NCBI GenBank assembly: GCA_001803565.1
Contig: MHDQ01000135.1
Span: 1 to 6,538, forward strand
Direction: 5' to 3'
From: Nitrospinae bacterium RIFCSPLOWO2_12_FULL_45_22
Lineage (GTDB): Bacteria; 2-12-FULL-45-22
Length of the DNA stretch: 6,538 bases
Shown here: positions 1 through 6,258 of the stretch, piece after piece
How the letters are laid out: each line of letters opens with the position of its first letter
Numbering within the stretch: position 1 is the stretch's first letter
The notes under the pieces: model-generated
Seen by the model: only the letters and a program-made list of their open reading frames with translations
The model's database searches: none
What the model was told of the DNA's origin: nothing
Made by a program: the position numbers and the translations under genes

Positions 1-2
1 TG

Positions 3-383
3 TTTATCGCCCTGATTAAGCTACGTTTCTCTGATCCATATACTCCAAGACCTTATAAAATCCCTCTGAACCTCAAGATAAAGTGGAGAGGGCAAAAGGT
101 GGAGTTTCCTGTCTTGGGGGTTATAGGCATGATAGGGGTAAGTCTGATCCTGTTTGAGGTGATTTTAACCCATACTATTGGCCGGATTGCTGGTCCGGCC
201 TGGATCCTACTCTGCTTCATATATTATGCCTGGTACAGAAGGAAAGAGGGGCATCCTATCTTCCGGAGTGTTGAACGGGACTGGGAAAGGGAGCAGATCC
301 GGGTCTTAGAGTCAGCCGAAGAATATGAGCTCTTGGAACAATATAAGCTGGCTTTAGCCGAAAAGGCCAAGGAGAAGAGATGA
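3..383 (+). CDS. APC-superfamily permease, C-terminal fragment (5' end outside window)
   Basis: The reading frame is open from the first complete codon to TGA at 381-383, giving 126 residues, so this is the end of a gene that starts upstream. A GTG at position 99 is an internal Val codon, not a likely start, because family-like sequence continues upstream of it. Residues 1-30 contain a cytoplasmic loop of the kind RFSDPYTPRPYKIP, characteristic of amino acid-polyamine-organocation (APC) permeases between late helices. Two hydrophobic helices follow (about residues 36-57 and 60-79), matching the last two helices of the fold, then a charged, probably helical cytoplasmic tail (80-126, rich in Glu/Lys/Arg). 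The substrate cannot be read from this part: amino acids are the commonest in the family, but potassium importers such as KimA belong to the same superfamily. The stop codon overlaps the start of the next gene (ATGA), so the two are translationally coupled. Family call is firm, substrate is open. Confidence 0.85.
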   Translation, partial: FIALIKLRFSDPYTPRPYKIPLNLKIKWRGQKVEFPVLGVIGMIGVSLILFEVILTHTIGRIAGPAWILLCFIYYAWYRRKEGHPIFRSVERDWEREQIRVLESAEEYELLEQYKLALAEKAKEKR

Positions 384-943
384 CTCCTGAAGTACAATTA
401 TCTTACCTTGGTATTTTGCTGGCTATCATCTTTTCCTTTTCATTGGGCGGGGTAATCTGGTGGATGCTAAGGGTACCACGGGCTATATCGCATGAAGTGG
501 CGAAGGCCCGGGTCTCTGTCAGTTCCTTCAAACGGATCTTAGTGCCTACCCTGGGAATGCCCTATTCTGAAAAGGGTATCGAGCTGGCTTGCCGTCTGGG
601 ACATGAGCAGAAGGCAGAGCTTGTTTTGACCTTTGTGCTTGAAGTACCAAGAATATTACCCCTTAATGCCAGACTACCAGAGGCAGAGCTCAAGGCCCAA
701 GAAGCTCTGGAGCGGGCTAAGGAGATTGTCTCCCTGCACGGTTTAGAAGTTAAAACTCATATTGAACGGGCTCGAGAAGCCGGAGAGGGGATCATCCGGG
801 CAGCTATGGATCATGGTGTGGATGCAATAGTATTAGGTATTCGGCCACGGCTGAGCCTGACCCAGGATATGCTGGGCAGGACTACCGATATCTTGTTACG
901 TAAGGCTCCTTGTGAGGTCATTATAGACAAACCAGCCGCTTAG
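380..943 (+). CDS. Membrane-anchored universal stress protein (UspA-like)
   Basis: 187 residues. Residues 8-30 form one transmembrane helix, followed by a positively charged linker and a single Usp domain (about 50-184) beginning with the typical strand KRILVPTLG. Usp proteins are alpha/beta nucleotide-binding proteins, many binding ATP through G-2x-G-9x-G(S/T). Here the corresponding stretch GIRPRLSLTQDMLGRTT keeps Gly153 and Gly166 with exact spacing, but the middle Gly is Pro156 and the Ser/Thr after the last Gly is Arg167 (Thr168 follows). The end, APCEVIID, fits the family's usual CPVLVV-like last strand. The ATG overlaps the permease stop, so the product is probably made together with the permease and held at the membrane beside it. 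Some APC transporters carry a Usp domain fused at the C-terminus; this pair looks like a split version. A regulatory, ligand-sensing role toward the permease is inferred. ATP binding is uncertain because of the altered motif. Confidence 0.88.
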   Translation: MTPEVQLSYLGILLAIIFSFSLGGVIWWMLRVPRAISHEVAKARVSVSSFKRILVPTLGMPYSEKGIELACRLGHEQKAELVLTFVLEVPRILPLNARLPEAELKAQEALERAKEIVSLHGLEVKTHIERAREAGEGIIRAAMDHGVDAIVLGIRPRLSLTQDMLGRTTDILLRKAPCEVIIDKPAA

Positions 944-948
944 AATAG

Positions 949-1004
949 GTTATTAGGTAAGTGGGTCATTCGGTTATTAGGTTATTGGGTTATTGGGTTA
1001 ATGA
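949..1004 (+). repeat. Degenerate 8-nt tandem repeat array (GTTATTGG type)
   Basis: Seven consecutive 8-nt units can be read from 949: GTTATTAG, GTAAGTGG, GTCATTCG, GTTATTAG, GTTATTGG, GTTATTGG, GTTAATGA. Units 4 to 6 are nearly identical; the second and last are decayed. The array starts right after the Usp stop codon and fills about half of the 118-nt spacer before the first RCK gene. No protein function is implied. Confidence 0.75.
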
Positions 1005-1042
1005 TTTACTTCTTTTCTCCTAATGACTCAATGACCTAATAA
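974..1042 (+). repeat. Inverted repeat / potential 21-bp RNA hairpin formed by the octamer repeats
   Basis: Positions 974-994 pair with 1022-1042 over 21 positions. The three differences between the arms are all T opposite G or G opposite T, so an RNA copy of the + strand could form an uninterrupted stem with three G-U wobbles around a 27-nt loop. The right arm is the same octamer family read on the opposite strand (GTCATTGA, GTCATTAG). The stem is AU-rich and not followed by a T tract, so a classical intrinsic terminator is not supported. It ends about 20 nt before the RCK start codon, close to the ribosome binding region (GTGAGG, about 1048-1053). Confidence 0.65.
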
Positions 1043-1061
1043 TTAAAGTGAGGTATTATAT

Positions 1062-1466
1062 ATGAGAGTAATTATTTTTGGTTGTGGTAAACTGGGGGCC
1101 TTTCTAGCCCGGTCCCTTGCGAAAGGAGAGTTTGAGGTAACTGTCATTGACCGCAATCCCAGGGCCTTTAGGCAATTGGGCCCAGATTTTTCGGGCAAGA
1201 CGATTATAGGTACCGGGATTGATGAGGACATCTTAAAAGAAGCAGATATTCAAAATGCCGATGCCTTTGTGGCCGTGACGGATGGGGACAAGATTAATAT
1301 CATGTCGGCCTTGATAGCTAAAGAGATGTATGGTATTTCAAAAGTAATAGCCCGGGTGGCTGATCCCGGGATAGGGGCAATATATAAAGACTTAGGGCTC
1401 AAAATCCTCTGCCCAACCAGCTTAGGGACAGAAACTATTTACAAAATTTTACAAAACCAAAAATAG
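1062..1466 (+). CDS. TrkA-type RCK_N (NAD-binding) protein, single domain
   Basis: 134 residues making one Rossmann-fold RCK N-terminal domain of the TrkA/KtrA family, which senses NAD(H) or adenine nucleotides and gates potassium transport. The glycine motif GCGKLG occupies residues 7-12 (Gly7, Gly9, Gly12) after the first strand, and the acidic residue ending strand 2, which contacts the ribose, is Asp30 in VTVIDRN. The family pattern continues with GTGIDEDILKEADI (50-63), ADAFVAVT (66-73) and VIARVADP (95-102). The protein stops at the end of this domain; no RCK_C ligand-binding domain follows, and the 18 nt before the next gene are too short to hide one. The ATG is preceded by GTGAGG at 8-nt spacing. 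It lies upstream of a full-length RCK protein, suggesting a hetero-oligomeric regulator, which is an inference. A potassium link is known for the family but its membrane partner is not visible here. Confidence 0.88.
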   Translation: MRVIIFGCGKLGAFLARSLAKGEFEVTVIDRNPRAFRQLGPDFSGKTIIGTGIDEDILKEADIQNADAFVAVTDGDKINIMSALIAKEMYGISKVIARVADPGIGAIYKDLGLKILCPTSLGTETIYKILQNQK

Positions 1467-1484
1467 AGAATAGAAAGGTGGCTG

Positions 1485-2144
1485 ATGTATATTATTATAG
1501 TTGGCGGTGGAAAGGTAGGCTTTTATCTTACCAAAGACTTGATCCAGAAAGGTCATGAAGTAACCCTGATAGAGCGAGATGAGAAGAACGAGCCCCGCCT
1601 CTTGCGGGAATTTGGCGATAGCCTCTTTATCGGCGATGGGTGCGATCCTCAACTCCTAGAAGAAGCTGGAATAAAACGAGCCGATACCCTCATTGCCGCT
1701 ACTGGCGATGACCAGGACAATCTGGTGGTTTGCGAGATGGGGATAAGGCATTTTAAAGTACCCAGGGTTATCGGCCGAGTAGTAAACCCTAAAAATAAAG
1801 CACTATACAAAAAAATGGGCATTGAACTCACGGTAAATGCCACCGAGATCATCACTAACCTTATTGAGCAAGCGGCTATCGCACAAGAGATCATCCCCCT
1901 ACTCCCTTTACGCCGCGGTGATTTAGAGATTGTTGAAATCAGCATTCCTCAAGATTTCCCTACCATCACCCGGACAGTGCGAGAGTTAGAACTACCAACA
2001 GATTGTATCCTGGCTGCTTTGATTCGGGGTGAACATATTGTCATCCCCCGGGGTGATACCACCCTATTACCTAACGACCATCTTATAATCCTGACCAGTA
2101 TGAGCAATGCCGATGGATTAAAGAAATTATTTTATATCAAATAA
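1485..2144 (+). CDS. trkA: TrkA family potassium transport regulatory protein (RCK_N + RCK_C)
   Basis: 219 residues, the usual length of KtrA and of single-unit TrkA proteins. The RCK_N domain (1 to about 135) has GGGKVG at residues 7-12, acidic Glu30 at the end of strand 2 (VTLIERD), then FIGDGCDPQLLEEAGI (48-63), ADTLIAAT (66-73) and VIGRVVNP (95-102). The RCK_C domain (about 145-219) shows the expected short strands, with LPNDHLIIL (195-203) typical of its last strand. Known members form octameric rings that open or close TrkH/KtrB-type potassium channels in response to nucleotides or c-di-AMP. A Shine-Dalgarno-like AAAGGTGG precedes the ATG by a few bases, and the gene follows the short RCK gene by 18 nt, so the two are almost certainly cotranscribed. 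No TrkH/KtrB homologue is in the window. The TPP enzyme gene begins 20 nt downstream. Family assignment is secure; the transporter controlled is not known. Confidence 0.92.
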   Translation: MYIIIVGGGKVGFYLTKDLIQKGHEVTLIERDEKNEPRLLREFGDSLFIGDGCDPQLLEEAGIKRADTLIAATGDDQDNLVVCEMGIRHFKVPRVIGRVVNPKNKALYKKMGIELTVNATEIITNLIEQAAIAQEIIPLLPLRRGDLEIVEISIPQDFPTITRTVRELELPTDCILAALIRGEHIVIPRGDTTLLPNDHLIILTSMSNADGLKKLFYIK

Positions 2145-2164
2145 CAAAGAGGGAGGGAATAATC

Positions 2165-4147
2165 ATGGCTGGGGAAAAGGAAGAAAAATTACTTTTTGAT
2201 ACCTTAAAGCCTATGCATGAAGAAATGCCTCAGATACCTCCGGAAATGATGCAGATGGCGGATGTCACTGAATTAATGACCCAGGTAGTAAAAGAAGAGG
2301 AGATAAAATATTGTTTTGGTTTAGTAGGCAGCGGTGCGGTCAGGATTGATGTCTTGCTCCAAAAAAGTGGTATCCAACGAGTCCATGTCCGACACGAGGC
2401 ATCGGCTACATTTGCCGCTGATGCCGTAGGCCGATTAACCGGCCGGCCAGGGCTATCATTTACCGGTCCTGGTACTGGTATGACTAATGCAGCCAGTGGC
2501 CTCTTGCAAGCCAAGGCCGCACAATCACCCGGAGTAATCCTAATAGGCGGCACCGGTACACTATATGACGATCTGTTTACCCAGCAAGGGGGTGCTAGCG
2601 CTGAATCGGTATACTCTGCCGTAACCAAGCATACTCGCCGGGTATCCAATGCTATGTCTCTACTTTACCAAATAAAAAGGGCCTTCCGGTCGGCCGTTAC
2701 TCCACCAATGGGCCCGGTAGGTGTAGAGATAGCCGAGGAGTTGACTTTTTTATCGGGGATATTCGGCCGATTGCCCCTGATGCTTTTATACAGCATGTAT
2801 CGCCCTGGCTGGCCCCCTAAACCCCAGGAAAACGGTGCTAACCCCGCGGAGGTAGAAAGAGCTATAAGATGGCTCCTGGAGGCCGAAAGGCCGGCTATGA
2901 TAGTAGGAGAATCTATCCATTATGATCATGCGCAGGAAGAGCTAAGAGAGTTTGTGGGCCTGCTGGGTGTCCCGTGCCATTGCCGCAGGGTAGCCAGAGG
3001 GGCTATTTCGGAGTACGATCCCTTGAACTACTATGGCCGAGCCCGGGGCCGGGTCTTAAAGACCACTGACCGATGCTTAGTGATGGGCCTTCGTATAGCT
3101 TATCTGGAGAACTGGGGACAGCCACCCTTCTGGGGCCTTATGACTAGATACATTCAAGCCCAGACCTGTCAAGAAAATGTTTGCTTCAACTTGCCTACAG
3201 AAGTTGAATTGCGGGGCAATATGAAGGCCATCTTGAAGCAGATGATAGAGTGTATAAAATCTATGGGTATAACCAAGCCACCAGAAAAATGGGCCAGGTG
3301 GCGTCAGCAGGTCGCGGAAGAGAAAGAAAAGATGGAGAAAATAACCTTAGAAAGGACCGAGAAGATGATGGGCAAGTTACCTGTGCATCCAGACCTTGCC
3401 GGGAGGATCATCTCTGAAGTTTTGCGGGAAGAGCTTAATGATGAATATATAGCAGTTATTGATGGCTTTACTGCCTCAGCATATTTTACTGACTGGAACA
3501 AGGCCATCCATTCTGGCCAGGTACTGGACGCGGCTGAGACTATTGGTATGGGCCATGCCCCAGGGATGGCTATTGGTGCCGGGATGGCTACAGATAGGAA
3601 GGTACCTATCTTTGCTATTATGGGTGATGGGGCCATTGGCGCTGGTGGGATGGATATTGAGACGGCCGCTAGATGGGGTATCCCGGTAGTCTTCTTACAC
3701 GAGAACAACAATACTATGATCTCTGGTGTTTGGGACCGGTTTTTCAGTGAAGTTGCTAACCCTACCGGGAACCGTATGCGCGATTCGTGGGAAACCCTCC
3801 CCAATATCAGGTATGAGAAGATCTTCGCTGAATTAGGCTGTCACCCTGAGTTTGTCCAAAGAGGTGAAGAGCTTAAGCCCGCCCTCAAACGGGCCTTTGA
3901 TTTTGTCAGGGAAAAATCTATGCCCGCTTTCGTAGAGGTCGTTGTTGACCCAACAGTTATGCATGATGTGATAGCGAAGTTCTTCCCGCTGCTAGTGGGG
4001 TTCTTGAAGTGGGAAGAGGTACCGCTAGAGACCAGGAAGATGGTCCTGGAGCAGGGCCTGATTACCGAAGAAGCCTTAATGTTTTCTGGAGAACCTAGTT
4101 GGAAGCAGGCTTTAGCAAGGTACAAGAAGGGAGAAAAAGTCTTCTAA
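2165..4147 (+). CDS. Thiamine-diphosphate-dependent enzyme, acetolactate synthase / oxalyl-CoA decarboxylase-like
   Basis: 660 residues. The N-terminal pyrimidine-binding domain (about 33-195) has the catalytic Glu78 in RHEASATFAADAVGRLTG and the following GPGTGMTNAASGL (101-113). The central domain (about 226-365) starts AEVERAIRWLLEAERPAMIVG, and its AYLENWGQPPFWG (312-324) recalls oxalyl-CoA decarboxylase/2-hydroxyacyl-CoA lyase more than anabolic acetolactate synthase. The C-terminal pyrophosphate-binding domain (about 405-600) carries the cofactor motif Gly487-Asp488-Gly489, then 24 residues, then Asn514-Asn515, the same spacing as in acetolactate synthases. Cofactor binding is therefore well supported, but the residues seen do not fix the substrate. 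At 660 residues it exceeds the usual 550-600: there is a Met/Glu-rich N-terminal extension (about 1-32), a charged helical linker (372-402) and a C-terminal tail (about 598-660). The start follows GAGGGAGGG at 7-nt spacing. It probably shares a transcript with the RCK genes. Cytoplasmic, no signal peptide. Confidence 0.85.
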   Translation: MAGEKEEKLLFDTLKPMHEEMPQIPPEMMQMADVTELMTQVVKEEEIKYCFGLVGSGAVRIDVLLQKSGIQRVHVRHEASATFAADAVGRLTGRPGLSFTGPGTGMTNAASGLLQAKAAQSPGVILIGGTGTLYDDLFTQQGGASAESVYSAVTKHTRRVSNAMSLLYQIKRAFRSAVTPPMGPVGVEIAEELTFLSGIFGRLPLMLLYSMYRPGWPPKPQENGANPAEVERAIRWLLEAERPAMIVGESIHYDHAQEELREFVGLLGVPCHCRRVARGAISEYDPLNYYGRARGRVLKTTDRCLVMGLRIAYLENWGQPPFWGLMTRYIQAQTCQENVCFNLPTEVELRGNMKAILKQMIECIKSMGITKPPEKWARWRQQVAEEKEKMEKITLERTEKMMGKLPVHPDLAGRIISEVLREELNDEYIAVIDGFTASAYFTDWNKAIHSGQVLDAAETIGMGHAPGMAIGAGMATDRKVPIFAIMGDGAIGAGGMDIETAARWGIPVVFLHENNNTMISGVWDRFFSEVANPTGNRMRDSWETLPNIRYEKIFAELGCHPEFVQRGEELKPALKRAFDFVREKSMPAFVEVVVDPTVMHDVIAKFFPLLVGFLKWEEVPLETRKMVLEQGLITEEALMFSGEPSWKQALARYKKGEKVF

Positions 4148-4159
4148 AAGGCTATATCC

Positions 4160-4186
4160 TTGACATCGGCTATAAATTGTTATACT
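4160..4186 (+). promoter_or_regulatory. Predicted sigma70-type promoter for miaB and the nuclease gene
   Basis: A perfect -35 hexamer TTGACA (4160-4165) is followed after 15 nt by TATACT (4181-4186), five of six matches to the -10 consensus. The spacer is shorter than the optimal 17 nt, so strength is uncertain. It begins 12 nt after the TPP gene stop codon and would give a leader of about 225 nt before miaB. Supported by motif match only. Confidence 0.55.
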
Positions 4187-4208
4187 TATCACCTGGCAAC
4201 TAGTGACT

Positions 4209-4255
4209 GCAGAGAGCGCAATTTTCTGGCGCTCTGCGCGCTCCGCACTCTCTGC
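4209..4255 (+). repeat. GC-rich inverted repeats with two mutually exclusive hairpins
   Basis: GCAGAGAG at 4209-4216 is the perfect complement of CTCTCTGC at 4248-4255 (8 bp, plus a G-U pair outside). The same left arm, extended to 4219, can instead pair with GCGCTCTGC at 4229-4237 (9 bp with a 2-nt bulge and a 9-nt loop). CTCTGCG also occurs twice (4232-4238, 4250-4256). If transcribed from the promoter just upstream, it would lie at the very start of the miaB leader. Confidence 0.55.
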
Positions 4256-4311
4256 GATGAAATCGGATAAAACTAAATAGTCGCCGCTGGGAAAAATCAG
4301 CAAAGCAAGTT

Positions 4312-4397
4312 TTGCCACTGGTTATTGATATAACAAGTCGGTCTTCATAACTTATGTAATGGTCAAGCTTGCTCGACATCCCATTTTTCAGTGGCAA
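4312..4397 (+). repeat. Inverted repeat with 9-bp perfect arms upstream of miaB
   Basis: TTGCCACTG at 4312-4320 is the exact reverse complement of CAGTGGCAA at 4389-4397. The 68 nt between include a smaller palindrome GTTAT-TGAT-ATAAC (4321-4334). The right arm ends 22 nt before the preferred miaB start, so folding could affect ribosome access. Function unknown. Confidence 0.5.
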
Positions 4398-4419
4398 CTA
4401 AATAGATCAAGTGGGTATT

Positions 4420-5739
4420 ATGGAACAGAAAAATTTAGCTATTATAACTTATGGCTGCCAGATGAACGAGTATGACTCTGAAATGGTAGCCGGGGTCTTA
4501 CAGGCACAAGGCGGGTATCGCCTGATAGATGATCTGGAGCAGGCTCAGGTAATCTTGCTGAATACCTGCAGTATAAGAGAAAAGGCCGAACAGAAAGTCT
4601 TCAGTGAACTCGGAAGATTAAAACAGCTAAAGCATAAAAATCCAGATTTGATTATTGGTGTTGGGGGGTGCATTGCCCAGCGTGAAGGCTACCGCATCAT
4701 GGAACGATCTCCCCAGGTAGACCTGGTCTTTGGTACCCGCAATATCAAGCTCCTCCCCCAATTGCTCGCAGAAGTAATAAATAAAAAGGCCAAAATAGTT
4801 AATACAGAACCCTTGCTGGAAGACATTAATCCTACTTACATAGAGCGGAAGGGCAAGGTTAAAGCCTGGATCAGTATCATGCAAGGATGTAACAATTTCT
4901 GTGCATATTGTGTAGTACCCTATACCCGGGGGCCTCAACAGAGTCGGCCCAGTTGGCAGATAGAGCAAGAAGTAAAAGATTTGGCCCAGCAAGGTTTCAA
5001 AGAAATAACCCTATTGGGACAGAATGTAAATTCCTATGGTCAGGACTTAAATGGAGAGATAGATTTCCCTGATCTTTTAGCCTTACTTAACCAGGTTGAG
5101 GGGATAGAAAGGATCCGTTTCGTAACCTCCCACCCAAAAGACTTCTCAGAGAGACTGATAAAAGCGATGGCAGAATTGCCTAAGGTTTGTGAATCTATCC
5201 ATCTACCTGTTCAATCGGGCTCCAATTATATTATGGAGCGGATGAACCGTAAATATCGGATAGAGGACTATGTAGATAAAGTCGAGCAATTGCGAACCCG
5301 GCTCCCGCAGGCAGGAATAACTTCTGACATTATCGTAGGCTTTCCTGGAGAGCGGGAGGAAGACTTTTGCCAGACCGAAGAGTTAATCCGTACCATAGAA
5401 TACGATAATATCTTCCTCTTCAAATATTCTGCCAGACCAGAAACCCCGGCTGCTTCTTTTCCTGGGCAAGTCAACGAAAATATTAAACAAGAGCGCTTCA
5501 ACCGCATCCTGTCCCTGCAAAAATCCATAACCTTCGAGAAAAACCAGTCCTTAGAAGGCTCCGTACAAGAAATACTGGTGGAAGGAGGAAGTAAAAAGAA
5601 TCCGGAAAGGTTGACAGGGAGGACTAGAAATAATAAGATAGTTAATGTAGACGGAAGTGATAGTTTAATCGGCAAGAAAGTGATGATAAAAATTGTCAGG
5701 GCTAAACTTTATAGTTTAGAAGGGCAATTGTTGAATTAA
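4420..5739 (+). CDS. miaB: tRNA-2-methylthio-N6-dimethylallyladenosine synthase (radical SAM methylthiotransferase)
   Basis: 439 residues from the ATG at 4420. MiaB adds a methylthio group to C2 of i6A37 in tRNAs reading U-starting codons, using two 4Fe-4S clusters and S-adenosylmethionine. The N-terminal UPF0004 domain has three cluster cysteines: Cys13 in TYGCQMN, Cys50 in NTCSIREKAEQK and Cys84 in GGCIAQREG. The radical SAM CxxxCxxC is GCNNFCAYC (Cys157, Cys161, Cys164). LLGQNVNSYG, SHPKDF, HLPVQSGSN and the C-terminal TRAM domain beginning near GRTRNNKIVNV are diagnostic of MiaB over RimO. The segment usually YTRGRExSR reads YTRGPQQSR here. An in-frame GTG at 4411 would add three residues, but no ribosome-binding sequence precedes it, whereas GTGGG sits just before the ATG. 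Probably transcribed from the promoter at 4160 with the next gene, which starts 18 nt after the stop. Confidence 0.95.
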   Translation: MEQKNLAIITYGCQMNEYDSEMVAGVLQAQGGYRLIDDLEQAQVILLNTCSIREKAEQKVFSELGRLKQLKHKNPDLIIGVGGCIAQREGYRIMERSPQVDLVFGTRNIKLLPQLLAEVINKKAKIVNTEPLLEDINPTYIERKGKVKAWISIMQGCNNFCAYCVVPYTRGPQQSRPSWQIEQEVKDLAQQGFKEITLLGQNVNSYGQDLNGEIDFPDLLALLNQVEGIERIRFVTSHPKDFSERLIKAMAELPKVCESIHLPVQSGSNYIMERMNRKYRIEDYVDKVEQLRTRLPQAGITSDIIVGFPGEREEDFCQTEELIRTIEYDNIFLFKYSARPETPAASFPGQVNENIKQERFNRILSLQKSITFEKNQSLEGSVQEILVEGGSKKNPERLTGRTRNNKIVNVDGSDSLIGKKVMIKIVRAKLYSLEGQLLN

Positions 5740-5742
5740 GGA

Positions 5743-5749
5743 AAGGAGG
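5743..5749 (+). promoter_or_regulatory. Strong ribosome binding site fixing a TTG start
   Basis: AAGGAGG, a full Shine-Dalgarno match, lies 8 nt before the TTG at 5758. The next in-frame ATG (5773) would be 23 nt away, too far. This supports TTG as the true start of the nuclease-domain gene. Confidence 0.8.
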
Positions 5750-5757
5750 GGGTAGTT

Positions 5758-6258
5758 TTGACAGAGGTAGAGATGAAAGTAAAGGGCCTGACCCTGGATC
5801 CTCTAACGAACATGCCCATTGTTATTTTGAAAGATTTGGAAGGGCAGAGGGCTTTACCCATTTGGGTAGGCATATTTGAGGCCAATGCCATTGCCTTAGA
5901 GATGGAAAAAGTACCTACCCCCCGGCCTATGACTCATGACCTTATAAAGAATATTTTAGATGGACTAAAGGCCAAGGTTAACCGAATAATAGTGAATGAC
6001 TTAAGGGATAATACCTTCTATGCTATAATCGCTCTGAGTTTGAATAACTCTGAAGTATATATTGATTCCCGTCCCAGCGATGCTATCGCCCTAGCCTTGA
6101 GGGTTAATGCCCCTATTTATGTAAGCAAAAAAGTATTAGAAGAGGCCAGAAGTATAGATCTCACAGCAGAAAAGGGCTCAGAGGAAGGCGAATCAGAAAA
6201 GCTTAAAGATTGGCTCGAGAACCTCAAGCCGGAAGACTTTGGCAAGTACGAAATGTAA
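5758..6258 (+). CDS. Bifunctional nuclease (BFN/DUF151) domain protein
   Basis: 166 residues from a TTG start with an optimal Shine-Dalgarno. The BFN domain (about 1-135) is recognised from [17 protein letters not shown] near the N-terminus, [19 protein letters not shown] (32-50), the PRPMTHDLI block (56-64), FYAIIAL (89-95) and the hallmark [14 protein letters not shown] (102-115). Plant and bacterial members were described as having combined DNase and RNase activity, but most bacterial members are uncharacterised, so nuclease activity here rests on homology. The acidic C-terminal tail (about 136-166) is a common extension in this family. Cytoplasmic, no signal peptide. It follows miaB by 18 nt and is presumably cotranscribed. 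Its stop codon borders a convergent spacer, so it is the last gene of the unit. Confidence 0.9.
   Translation: MTEVEMKVKGLTLDPLTNMPIVILKDLEGQRALPIWVGIFEANAIALEMEKVPTPRPMTHDLIKNILDGLKAKVNRIIVNDLRDNTFYAIIALSLNNSEVYIDSRPSDAIALALRVNAPIYVSKKVLEEARSIDLTAEKGSEEGESEKLKDWLENLKPEDFGKYEM

Larger units (their letters stand above)
4148..4419 (+). other. Intergenic leader region before miaB
   Basis: About 270 nt with no credible gene. The short minus-strand frames here have no family resemblance and mutually overlap. The stretch contains a sigma70-like promoter near its left end, a GC-rich segment with alternative hairpins (4209-4255), an inverted repeat with 9-bp arms (4312-4397), and a 10-nt direct repeat AACTAAATAG at 4271-4280 and 4396-4405. 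A 9-nt repeat TGGCAACTA also occurs at 4194-4202 and 4392-4400, bracketing most of the region. No T-rich intrinsic terminator for the upstream TPP gene was found. Confidence 0.6.

Noticed and set aside
99-383. A complete 94-residue protein starting at GTG 99
   Set aside because: The frame is open to the left edge and the upstream residues match the permease loop, so 99 is an internal codon of a truncated gene.
974-1042. Intrinsic terminator for the permease-usp unit
   Set aside because: The stem is AU-rich and is not followed by a T tract, so it is reported as a repeat/hairpin only.
3304-3804. Minus-strand 166-residue frame inside the TPP enzyme gene
   Set aside because: It is antisense to strongly conserved cofactor-binding sequence, and its own translation (Ser/Ile/Pro-rich) resembles no family I recognise.
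4112-4397. Two minus-strand short frames in the miaB leader
   Set aside because: They overlap each other in different frames, cross inverted repeats and lack family resemblance.
4420-5739. RimO (ribosomal protein S12 methylthiotransferase), considered because of the altered loop after the cluster motif
   Set aside because: TYGCQMN, NTCSIREKAEQK, LLGQNVNSYG and GRTRNNKIVNV are MiaB signatures; RimO has LxAQDTTxYG-type sequence instead.
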